NCBI GenBank assembly: GCA_016124535.1
Contig: WGNK01000041.1
Coordinates: forward strand, 62,001 to 126,000
Direction of reading: 5' to 3'
Origin: Azospirillum sp.
GTDB lineage: Bacteria; Pseudomonadota; Alphaproteobacteria; Azospirillales; Azospirillaceae
DNA length: 64,000 bases
The notes below the pieces were generated by a model. That model had not been told where the DNA came from. It ran no database searches and was given only the letters and a program-made list of their open reading frames with translations. Position numbers and translations under genes: made by a program. The first letter of the stretch is position 1. Each line of letters starts with the position of its first letter. Positions 17,019 to 24,846 of this stretch are shown here, one piece after another.

Positions 17019-17960
17019 TCAGGCCGCGGCCGGCGTCTCGCGCTGGCGGCGGGCAGCGTAGGCGCGCAGGTGAGTATAGGCGAGACCGAGCACTGAAAAC
17101 CCGCCTCCGAGGTCGGGGCGTCGGGCGATCAGGTCACCCAGTACGTGGTCTGCCTCGGTCTCGAACCCGTGTTCGACATCGCGCATCATCGAGGCGGCGA
17201 AGGTCGAACCGGGCTGCAGCAGCATGGCTCGCATCTGCTCCAGCCACTTGCCCTGCGGCGGGTAGCCTGCACCGGCCGCGATCGCCCGACATTCCTCGAA
17301 CAGCGCTTCGATCACCGTAGCGCCGCCGCCGGCAGCGGTGATATCGCCGACCGGCGCCCGCATCAGACAGGTGCTCCCGGCCAAGGTCGCCAGGAACACC
17401 CATTTCTGCCACATCTCCTGGAGGATGCGCGAACTCGTGCGCAGGGCGAACTTGGCCGGTGCCATGGTTTCGGCGATGGCACGGACTCGCTCGCTGTCGC
17501 TGCCGTCGCGCTCGCCGAAGGTCAATTGATGAATCTCGTTGAGATGCAGCACGCGGCCGTCGGCATCGAGCGTGGTCGAGGTCGCGCACAGTCCGCCCAG
17601 CACCCGCTCGGCACCGAACCGGTGGTCGAGCCGGTCGAGATGACGCATGCCGTTGAGCAGCGGCAGGAAAGCGGTGTCGGGTCCGACCGCCGGTGCCAGA
17701 TCGGCCATCGCCTGCTCCAGCCCGAACGCCTTGCTGCTGAGAATGATCAGATCGAAGGGAGCGGCCAGACGGTCGGCGGTAACCGTAGCCGGGTCGGGCA
17801 ATTCGACGTCGCCGAGCTTGCTGCGGATGACCAGACCGGTGCGCGCCAATTGCTCGGCTCTGCGTGCCCGTACCAGGAAGGTCACGTCGGCGCCGGCGTC
17901 GCTCAGGCGCCCACCGAAATAGCCGCCGATTGCGCCGGCGCCCACCACCAAGATCCGCAT
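17019..17960 (-). CDS. 2-dehydropantoate 2-reductase family (PanE/ApbA-like)
   Basis: 313 residues. Rossmann NADP-binding start MRILVVGAGAIGGYFGGRL, SSKAFGLEQA, and a C-terminal helical domain of the 6-phosphogluconate-dehydrogenase-like superfamily. Reduces ketopantoate to pantoate in true PanE. This protein belongs to a paralogue group often present besides PanE or KARI, so pantothenate synthesis is not certain. Probably co-transcribed with the downstream VOC gene. Confidence 0.85.
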   Translation of the reverse strand: MRILVVGAGAIGGYFGGRLSDAGADVTFLVRARRAEQLARTGLVIRSKLGDVELPDPATVTADRLAAPFDLIILSSKAFGLEQAMADLAPAVGPDTAFLPLLNGMRHLDRLDHRFGAERVLGGLCATSTTLDADGRVLHLNEIHQLTFGERDGSDSERVRAIAETMAPAKFALRTSSRILQEMWQKWVFLATLAGSTCLMRAPVGDITAAGGGATVIEALFEECRAIAAGAGYPPQGKWLEQMRAMLLQPGSTFAASMMRDVEHGFETEADHVLGDLIARRPDLGGGFSVLGLAYTHLRAYAARRQRETPAAA

Positions 17961-18065
17961 GTCATCCTCCCCGAGCCCGGTTTCTCCCGGCTTCTTCGTT
18001 ATCGAACCGTTGCACCGCCTGTCCAGCCCGAAATCGGCGATCGCAGCCCGCGGCGGTGCACCCGA

Positions 18066-18164
18066 TCACAGGCCAAAGGCGTGGCCGAGCGAGAGCCAGG
18101 CGTAGAGCACCAGGTAGAGACTGCCCAGGGCCCCGGCATCGCGCAGGAAACTCGTGACCGACAT
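18066..18164 (-). CDS. 32-residue single-span membrane microprotein
   Basis: Short gene: MSVTSFLRDAGALGSL is followed by a hydrophobic span (YLVLYAWLSLGHAFGL) running to the stop. A perfect GGGAGG lies 5 bases before the ATG (complement of 18170-18175), the best ribosome binding site in this area. The one charged pair (Arg8, Asp9) comes before the hydrophobic run, which fits a small inner-membrane protein. It lies between the panE-like gene (start 102 bases downstream) and the divergent symporter-kinase. No family recognised. The assignment rests on the ribosome binding site and composition only. Confidence 0.6.
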   Translation of the reverse strand: MSVTSFLRDAGALGSLYLVLYAWLSLGHAFGL

Positions 18165-18530
18165 GACGACCTCCCGATCTGAACCATCGCAGCCTTGGCC
18201 GGACCAACGGCCGCAACGCTGACTGACAAAGCAATTCCTGGACAATACCAGAACATATTACGAACGACCAGCGGTTTGTTCGGCGTTTGTTCCTTTTGTG
18301 CCGATCATGCTTCGACAAAGGCCCCAGGGCAGATTCGCGGCAGACTCGGCGGTGCCCGCTCGCTGGCGCCGGCCGGGGTTTCGCGCAATCGCGGCGGCAA
18401 TGGCACGTTTCTTGTCAGGCCGCCGAGTATCCACTAGACTGTGGTGGTCTTACGCGGTCGGGTCCACCGCTCGCCTGTCCGGACAACGCCCCGGCGAGAC
18501 CGCACCTTTGAGTGAAAGGGCAGGACGCCG
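18165..18530. other. Divergent region before the symporter-kinase
   Basis: No further gene is seen. It contains the GGGAGG site for the leftward microprotein (18170-18175), an AT-richer patch around 18236-18310, and a sigma-54-like element at 18401-18416, 115-130 bases upstream of the symporter-kinase start. Confidence 0.4.
18401..18416 (+). promoter_or_regulatory. Sigma-54-like -24/-12 element
   Basis: TGGCACG-TTTC-TTGTC matches the -24 half (TGGCACG) completely and the TTG of the -12 half with correct spacing, but the invariant -12 C is a T. If functional it would put the symporter-kinase under RpoN. No activator site was identified upstream. Confidence 0.35.
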
Positions 18531-21281
18531 ATGGCGGGGTCGCTGGTTGCCGGGGTCTCCTTCCTCTACCTGTTTGGCTTGTTCGGGATCGCCTATTGGG
18601 CCGATTTGCGCGCCGATCAGGGCCGCAACGTCATCGCCAAATCCTCGGTCTATGCCTTGTCGCTGGCGGTTTACTGCACGACCTGGACCTTCTATGGCAG
18701 TGTCGGCCGGGCGTCGTCGGTCGGCCTCGGATTCTTGCCGATCTATCTGGGCCCGACGCTGATGATGACCCTGGGCTTCGTCGTTCTGGCCAAGATTCTG
18801 CGCATCGCCAAACGCCAGCGCACCACCTCGATCGCCGATTTCATCGCCGCACGCTATGGCAAGAGTCAGGTCCTGGGCGGCATCGTGGCGCTGGTCGCGG
18901 TGATCGCGATCACGCCCTACATCGCCCTCCAGCTGAAGGCGGTCTCGGTCAGTTTCGATGTCATTTCGGGACTGGATCCCAGCGGACGCGGTGCCGGCGT
19001 GACCCATGCGGTCGCGGTCGATAAGGCGCTCTATGTCGCGATCGGCATGGCTGCGTTTGCGATCGTGTTCGGCACCCGTCATATCGACGCCGCCGAGCAT
19101 CATCCCGGCATGGTCGCCGCGGTCGCCTTTGAGTCGCTGATCAAGCTGGTGTCGTTCATGGCGGTCGGCGCCTTCGTCACCTTCGGGCTCTATGACGGTT
19201 TCGGCGACCTGTTTTCCCGCGCATTCGAGCACCCGGAAATCCTCAGACTCTATGACGAGGGCCCGGCACTGACGGATGGCAACTGGTTCGCAATTACGGT
19301 ACTGGCGATGCTGGCGATCATCTGCCTGCCGCGCCAGTTCCAGATCATGGTGATCGAGAACACCGACGAGCGGCATCTCGGCCGGGCGCTGTGGCTGTTT
19401 CCGCTCTATATGCTGCTGATCAACATCTTCGTGCTGCCGCTGACCGTGGCCGGGCTGTTGATGTTTCCGGACCGGGCGGTGGATCCCGACATGTTCGTGC
19501 TGGCGCTGCCGCTGGCCAAGCACTGGTATCCGCTGGCCATGTTCGCCTATGTCGGCGGGCTGTCGGCTGCCACCAGTATGATCATCGTCGAATCGATCGC
19601 GCTCAGTACCATGGTGTGCAACGACCTGGTGATGCCGGTGCTGTTGCGCATGCGCTCGCTGGCGCTGGACAAGAGTGCTGATCTGTCGCGTCTGCTGCTG
19701 GCGATCCGGCGGGTCACCATCGTGGTCATCCTTCTGCTGGGCTACGCCTATGTCCGTTTCGCCGGCAGCGCCTATGCCCTGGTGGCGATCGGCCTGATCT
19801 CGTTCGCCGGGGTCGCCCAGTTCGCGCCGGCGCTGATCGGCGGCATCTTCTGGAGCGGCGCCACCCGGCGGGGCGCCATCGCGGGGCTGACCGCCGGCAT
19901 CCTGGCCTGGGCCTATACGCTGCTGCTGCCGAGTTTTGCGCGCTCGGGCTGGCTGCCTGCCGAGTTCATCGAATACGGCCCCTGGGGCCTGGAATTGCTG
20001 CGTCCCTATACCCTGTTCGGACTGGAGGGATTGGAGCCCCTGACCCATTGCCTGTTCTGGAGTGGGCTGTTCAATATCGGGCTCTATATCGGGGTTTCGA
20101 TGTTCGATCGGCCATCGATCAGCGAACGGGTCCAGGCGACCGTGTTCGTCGAAGTGTTCCAGCAGTCCGACTTCGCGGTCGCGCCCGGCCGCTGGCGGGG
20201 CAGTGCCACGATTGATGACCTGAGGCGGCTGGTCTCGCGCTTCGTTGGCGCCCCGCGTGCCAACCAGGCCTTCGCGCAATATACCACACGCTACGGCATG
20301 GTGCCCGAACCCCAGCGCCAGGCCAGCGCCGACATGGTGCGTTTCGCCGAACGCCTGCTCGCCGGAGCAATCGGGGCGGCCTCGGCGCGGGTCGCCCTGG
20401 CCTCGGCGGTCAAAGACACCGAATTCAGCATTCCCGAACTGATGCGGATGCTCGACGAGACCTCCCATGTGATCGAATACAGCCGGCAGCTCGAGCAGAA
20501 GTCATCCGAATTGGAACGGACCTCCGCAGCCTTGCGCGCCGCCAACGAACAGCTGCGTGAACTCGACCGCATGAAAGACGACTTCCTGTCGACCATGACC
20601 CACGAACTGCGCACGCCTTTGACATCGATCCGCGCCTTCTCGGAAATCCTGTTCGACGATCCCGACATCGAACTGGATCAGCGTCAGGAATTCCTCGGCC
20701 TGATCATCAAGGAGAGCGAACGCCTGACCCGGCTGATCAACCAGGTGCTAGACTTCGCCAAGATCGAGGCCGGCCAGGTGACCTGGCGGATCGAGCCGGT
20801 CGATCTCGCCCAGGTCATGGAACAAGCCGGCGCCACCACCAGCCAGCTGTTTCGCGAGAAGGGCGTGGCGCTCAAGCTGAACATCGGTACCGGCGTGCCA
20901 CCGGTGCGCGGCGATTACGACCGGCTGATGCAGGTCGCGGTCAATCTGCTGTCCAACGCGGTCAAGTTTACCCCCGAGAACGGCCGTGTCACGGTCGGCG
21001 TGGCCCCGGAGCGCGGCGGCGTCAGGGTCTCAGTGGCGGACAGCGGGCCTGGGATCGCGGCCAAGGATGCCGAAATCATCTTCGAACGGTTCCGACAAGT
21101 CGGCAACACCATGACCAGCAAACCCCAGGGGACCGGGCTTGGCCTTGCAATCTGCCGTAAGATCGTGGACCACCTGCAGGGGCGGATCTGGGTCGAAAGT
21201 GAACTTGGACGCGGCGCCACCTTCTGCTTCGTGGTGCCCTGTGTCGAGGCGATGGCTGCGCCGGCCGCCGCCATCGCCTGA
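18531..21281 (+). CDS. SLC5 symporter-histidine kinase (CbrA/CrbS type)
   Basis: 916 residues. N-terminal half: about 13 transmembrane helices of a sodium:solute symporter domain (to about 520). Then a soluble linker, a coiled coil near 650-680, a HisKA domain with His691 in MTHELRTPL, and a HATPase domain (NLLSNAVKF, DSGPGI, GTGLGLAI). No C-terminal receiver. Related kinases (CbrA, CrbS) sense or import a carbon source and control carbon-use genes; CrbS controls acs in Vibrio and Pseudomonas. The cognate regulator is not adjacent; the next genes are chemotaxis genes 50 bases downstream. acs lies about 16 kb away in this window. Confidence 0.92.
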   Translation: MAGSLVAGVSFLYLFGLFGIAYWADLRADQGRNVIAKSSVYALSLAVYCTTWTFYGSVGRASSVGLGFLPIYLGPTLMMTLGFVVLAKILRIAKRQRTTSIADFIAARYGKSQVLGGIVALVAVIAITPYIALQLKAVSVSFDVISGLDPSGRGAGVTHAVAVDKALYVAIGMAAFAIVFGTRHIDAAEHHPGMVAAVAFESLIKLVSFMAVGAFVTFGLYDGFGDLFSRAFEHPEILRLYDEGPALTDGNWFAITVLAMLAIICLPRQFQIMVIENTDERHLGRALWLFPLYMLLINIFVLPLTVAGLLMFPDRAVDPDMFVLALPLAKHWYPLAMFAYVGGLSAATSMIIVESIALSTMVCNDLVMPVLLRMRSLALDKSADLSRLLLAIRRVTIVVILLLGYAYVRFAGSAYALVAIGLISFAGVAQFAPALIGGIFWSGATRRGAIAGLTAGILAWAYTLLLPSFARSGWLPAEFIEYGPWGLELLRPYTLFGLEGLEPLTHCLFWSGLFNIGLYIGVSMFDRPSISERVQATVFVEVFQQSDFAVAPGRWRGSATIDDLRRLVSRFVGAPRANQAFAQYTTRYGMVPEPQRQASADMVRFAERLLAGAIGAASARVALASAVKDTEFSIPELMRMLDETSHVIEYSRQLEQKSSELERTSAALRAANEQLRELDRMKDDFLSTMTHELRTPLTSIRAFSEILFDDPDIELDQRQEFLGLIIKESERLTRLINQVLDFAKIEAGQVTWRIEPVDLAQVMEQAGATTSQLFREKGVALKLNIGTGVPPVRGDYDRLMQVAVNLLSNAVKFTPENGRVTVGVAPERGGVRVSVADSGPGIAAKDAEIIFERFRQVGNTMTSKPQGTGLGLAICRKIVDHLQGRIWVESELGRGATFCFVVPCVEAMAAPAAAIA

Positions 21282-21331
21282 AATGGGCAGGACGCGGATA
21301 TGGACAGCGCTGACGAGGAGAGCCGACCACG

Positions 21332-21673
21332 GTGACGACGATCGCATGGCAGGAACGTTCCGGCGAGATCAGGCTCGGCCTTCCCGCCGACCTGGATCTG
21401 GCGCTGGCGCCGCCCCTGATCCTAAACTTGCGTCGCGGCTTTACCGTGGGCGATGGTATTGAGGTCGATGGCTCGGCGGTGGAATATGTCAGCACCGCTT
21501 GCATTCAGGCCCTGGTCGCCGCATCCCGTCACGCGGAATCGAGCGGCCAGCGCTTCGCCGTGACCTCGCCGTCGCGGGTCTTGACGGCGGCGTGCAGTGA
21601 TCTCGGCCTGGACGGTTGGCTTCGGCAATGGAGTGGTCGAGAATGGGGTCGCCCGCAATGGAGTCGGACATGA
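21332..21673 (+). CDS. STAS domain protein at the head of the chemotaxis operon
   Basis: 113 residues. Single STAS (anti-sigma-factor-antagonist) domain; the conserved phosphorylatable position is in VEYVSTACIQALVAA (Ser or Thr). GTG start at 21332 with GAGGAGAG upstream. Its stop overlaps the cheY ATG (ATGA), so it is part of the chemotaxis message. Proteins of this kind act as phospho-switches for HATPase kinases such as the one at 31052, but no direct evidence links them. Confidence 0.85.
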   Translation: MTTIAWQERSGEIRLGLPADLDLALAPPLILNLRRGFTVGDGIEVDGSAVEYVSTACIQALVAASRHAESSGQRFAVTSPSRVLTAACSDLGLDGWLRQWSGREWGRPQWSRT

Positions 21674-22035
21674 AGAAAAAGGTCCTGACCGTCGACGATT
21701 CCCGGACCATGCGCGAGATGGTCGCGTTCACACTCGAGCAGGCCGGATATGAGGTGCTTGCTGCCACCGACGGCCAGGACGCCTTGAGCCTGCTTGAAGG
21801 CAACGATGTCGATCTGGTGATCGCCGACCTGCATATGCCGGTGATGGATGGGTTGTCGTTGCTCCGCCGGCTGCGCGCCATGCCCAGCCGGCGGTCGATG
21901 CCGATCCTGATGCTGACCACCGAAGCCGACGAGCGGAAAAAGCAGGAAGGGCGTGCCGCTGGCGCCACCGGCTGGCTGGTCAAGCCGTTTGACCCCGGCC
22001 GCCTGGTCTCGGTGGTCCAACGGGTGTGCGGGTGA
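21670..22035 (+). CDS. cheY: CheY-type response regulator
   Basis: 121 residues, single receiver domain. Acidic pocket DDS, phospho-acceptor Asp in VIADLHMPVMDGL, Thr in MLTTEAD and Lys in LVKPFD are intact. No output domain. ATG 21670 overlaps the upstream STAS stop. It is immediately upstream of cheA, so the expected phosphodonor is that kinase. Confidence 0.94.
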   Translation: MKKKVLTVDDSRTMREMVAFTLEQAGYEVLAATDGQDALSLLEGNDVDLVIADLHMPVMDGLSLLRRLRAMPSRRSMPILMLTTEADERKKQEGRAAGATGWLVKPFDPGRLVSVVQRVCG

Positions 22036-22072
22036 GGCATCGAGCGGCGGAATGGCGGTAGAGGGGTCGCGG

Positions 22073-24220
22073 GTGGACAATCTCGGCCAGTTCAAACAGA
22101 CCTATTTCGACGAATGCGCCGAGCTTCTGGCGATCGCCGAGGCCGGGCTGTTGCGCTTGGCGCCCGGCACCTTCGATCTTGAGGAGGTCAACACGGTGTT
22201 TCGCGCCGTCCACTCGATCAAGGGTGGCGCCGGCGCGTTCGGCTTCTCGGATCTGGTGACCTTCGCCCATGAATACGAGGCGGTGATGGACGCCATCCGC
22301 GCCCACACCGTCCCGGTCAGCTACGGTCTGGTCGAGGCCCTGATCCATGCCAACGACGCGCTTGGCCGCCTGATCGACCACGCTCGCGCCGGGACCGCCC
22401 CCCCGCCGGACCTGATCGCCGCGGCGGTGACGGCGCTTCGGGCCGATTCCGGCCATGGGTTGCCGGCGGCCGTGATCGCCAGCGGTCGCGCCCCGGCGGT
22501 TGCGAGTACGGCCGCCGCCCCGGAATCGCCCCGGCGCAGCTTCGCCCTGCGCTTCGAGCCGAACCCCGATTTGCTGCTGTCGGGTAACGAACCGAGCTTC
22601 ATGTTCCGGGCCCTGGCCAGGCTCGGCAAACTGGAACTGGGCTGCCAGTTCGACGCGCTGCCCGCCCTGACCGAGCTGGACGGTGAAAAGCTCTATCTCA
22701 AATGGGCCGGAACCCTGCAGACCGCGGCCAGTCTTGCCGAAATCGAAGAGGTCTTTGAATTCGTCGCCGACGACAGCGTGATCGAAATCACCCCGCTCGC
22801 CGCAGGCGGGGCCCCGGCCGCCGCGGTCCCGGCACCGGCCACACCGATGCGCTCCGCCGCGCCGGGAACGGTGGCGCCACCGGGACCGCCAGCGAAACCG
22901 CCAGGCCCTCCGGTACTTTATGGCAGCCGCGACGAGCCGCCGGCGACGCCGGTGCAGGCCGAGACCGGCGAGCCGGTCCAGGCGGCGTCAGGCGGCCAGT
23001 CGATCCGGGTTGATCTCGATAAGGTCGAGCGGCTGGTCAATCTGGTCGGCGAGATGGTGATCACCCAGTCGATGATCGCCGAGCATCTCCGCCATTTGCC
23101 GCCGGGCCAGCACCGCGAGATGCTGACCGGCCTGGAGCAACTCACCCAGCACACCCGCGATCTGCGCGAATGCGTGATGGCGATCCGCGCCCAGCCGGTG
23201 GGCTCGGTGTTCCAGCGCATCCCGCGCCTGGTCCGCGAATTGTCGGCCGAGACCGGCAAGGATGTCGTGCTGGTGACCAGCGGCGAGCACACCGAAGTCG
23301 ACAAGACGGTGGTCGAGAATCTGATCGACCCGCTCACCCATATGATCCGCAACGCGGTTGCCCATGGCTTCGAGCCCCCCGACGAGCGGGAAGCACTGGG
23401 CAAGCCACGCACCGGCACGCTCCACCTGTCGGCACGCCATCGCTCCGGCCGGATCGTGATCGAGGTCGCCGACGACGGCCGCGGCATCGATCGCCGACGG
23501 GTGCTTGAGCGCGCGGTGGAACGTGGTCTGGTGCCGCCGGGCGTCCAACCCGGCGACGCCGAGGTCGACGACCTGATCTTCCTGCCCGGCTTCACCACCT
23601 CCGAGATGGTCTCCAGCCTGTCCGGCCGGGGCGTCGGCATGGACGTGGTCCGGCGCAACGTCGTCGCCCTGGGCGGACGGATCGGCGTCCATTCGATACC
23701 GGGCGAAGGGACCCGCTTCGTGCTGTCGCTGCCGCTCACCCTGGCGGTGCTCGACGGAATGGTGGTTTCGGTCGGTGCCGAGCGTTTCGTCGTGCCGATC
23801 ACCAATATTGTCGAAAGCCTGCGGCCACGTCCGGCCGACCTGCGCCGCCTGGTCAATCTGTGCGACGTGATCCAGTTCCGCGGCCAATTCGTCCGGCTCG
23901 CCCGGCTCCACCGCCTGTTCGACATCCCGGACGCGGTCGAGGATCCCACGCGTGCCCTGGTGGTGGTGGTCGAGGCCGAGGACGGCGCCCAGCTCGGCGT
24001 GCTGGTCGATGACATCCAGGGCCAGCAGCAAGTCGTGATCAAGAGCCTGGAGCCCAATTTCCGCCGCATCACCGGGGTCGCGGCTGCGACCATCCTGGGC
24101 GACGGCCGGGTGGCCTTGATCCTCGATGTCGCCGGGGTGCATGAGCTGAGCCGTCGCGCCGGACCCGGCGGCGGTCGGCTGGCGGTCGAACCGCCGTCCC
24201 AAACCGAAGCCGCCGCCTGA
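22073..24220 (+). CDS. cheA: Chemotaxis histidine kinase CheA
   Basis: 715 residues from GTG 22073 (GAGGGG 6 bases upstream); ATG 22052 is an alternative. P1 Hpt domain with His47 in FRAVHSIKGGAGAFGF; a Pro/Ala-rich region with one folded segment (about 155-245) in place of a standard P2; P3 dimerisation (VDLDKVERLVNLVGEMV); P4 ATPase (NAVAHGFEPP, DDGRGID, GRGVGMDVVRRNV); P5 CheW-like regulatory domain to about 700. Autophosphorylates at P1 and passes the phosphoryl group to CheY and CheB. Followed by cheW after 3 bases. Confidence 0.96.
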   Translation: MDNLGQFKQTYFDECAELLAIAEAGLLRLAPGTFDLEEVNTVFRAVHSIKGGAGAFGFSDLVTFAHEYEAVMDAIRAHTVPVSYGLVEALIHANDALGRLIDHARAGTAPPPDLIAAAVTALRADSGHGLPAAVIASGRAPAVASTAAAPESPRRSFALRFEPNPDLLLSGNEPSFMFRALARLGKLELGCQFDALPALTELDGEKLYLKWAGTLQTAASLAEIEEVFEFVADDSVIEITPLAAGGAPAAAVPAPATPMRSAAPGTVAPPGPPAKPPGPPVLYGSRDEPPATPVQAETGEPVQAASGGQSIRVDLDKVERLVNLVGEMVITQSMIAEHLRHLPPGQHREMLTGLEQLTQHTRDLRECVMAIRAQPVGSVFQRIPRLVRELSAETGKDVVLVTSGEHTEVDKTVVENLIDPLTHMIRNAVAHGFEPPDEREALGKPRTGTLHLSARHRSGRIVIEVADDGRGIDRRRVLERAVERGLVPPGVQPGDAEVDDLIFLPGFTTSEMVSSLSGRGVGMDVVRRNVVALGGRIGVHSIPGEGTRFVLSLPLTLAVLDGMVVSVGAERFVVPITNIVESLRPRPADLRRLVNLCDVIQFRGQFVRLARLHRLFDIPDAVEDPTRALVVVVEAEDGAQLGVLVDDIQGQQQVVIKSLEPNFRRITGVAAATILGDGRVALILDVAGVHELSRRAGPGGGRLAVEPPSQTEAAA

Positions 24221-24223
24221 GCG

Positions 24224-24817
24224 ATGCCTGCGATGGACCCCTCAGATCGCCCAGGCCTGCCATCCGCCCTCGCCCCGCCGGCCCTGGCTCCGTCCGCAGG
24301 CTCGGGAACCGGCATGGCGGCGGCGACCGATCCCGCGGCCGAGCAATTTGTCAGCTTCACCGTCGGGGGCGGCGAATACGGCGTCAACATCCTGGCGGTC
24401 CGCGAGATTCGCGGCTGGACGCCGGAAAGCCGACTGCCCAATCTGCCCGACTATGTGCGCGGCGTGATCAATCTGCGCGGCACCGTGATTCCGATCTTCG
24501 ACCTGCGCGCCCGCTTCGGCGGCGCCCCGACCCAACCGACCAGACGCCATGTCGTTGTGGTGATCGAGCTGCGCCGACGCATTCGCGGCATCCTGGTTGA
24601 CGCCATTTCCGACATTCTGGCGATTTCGCCCGATCAGATTCTGCCGCCGCCCGATGTCGAAGGCGGCGGTATCCAGCGCCAATGGCTCTACGGCCTGTTC
24701 GTCGCCGGCGGGCGCATGGTGACGTTGCTCGACGCCGAGCACTTGTTCGCCGCCGACACCGCCGACGAAGCCACCGCTGCCCCGCGACCGATCCTCGCCC
24801 TCGACCAGCCGAGCTGA
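24224..24817 (+). CDS. cheW: Chemotaxis coupling protein CheW
   Basis: 197 residues. CheW fold with [44 protein letters not shown] and VDAISDIL. Couples the receptor to CheA. An unconserved Ala/Pro-rich N-terminal stretch of about 35 residues precedes the domain; ATG 24233 is an alternative start. Between cheA and the receptor gene. Confidence 0.95.
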   Translation: MPAMDPSDRPGLPSALAPPALAPSAGSGTGMAAATDPAAEQFVSFTVGGGEYGVNILAVREIRGWTPESRLPNLPDYVRGVINLRGTVIPIFDLRARFGGAPTQPTRRHVVVVIELRRRIRGILVDAISDILAISPDQILPPPDVEGGGIQRQWLYGLFVAGGRMVTLLDAEHLFAADTADEATAAPRPILALDQPS

Positions 24818-24846
24818 CGATACCAGCCCCAGGGAGTCCTTCCAGC

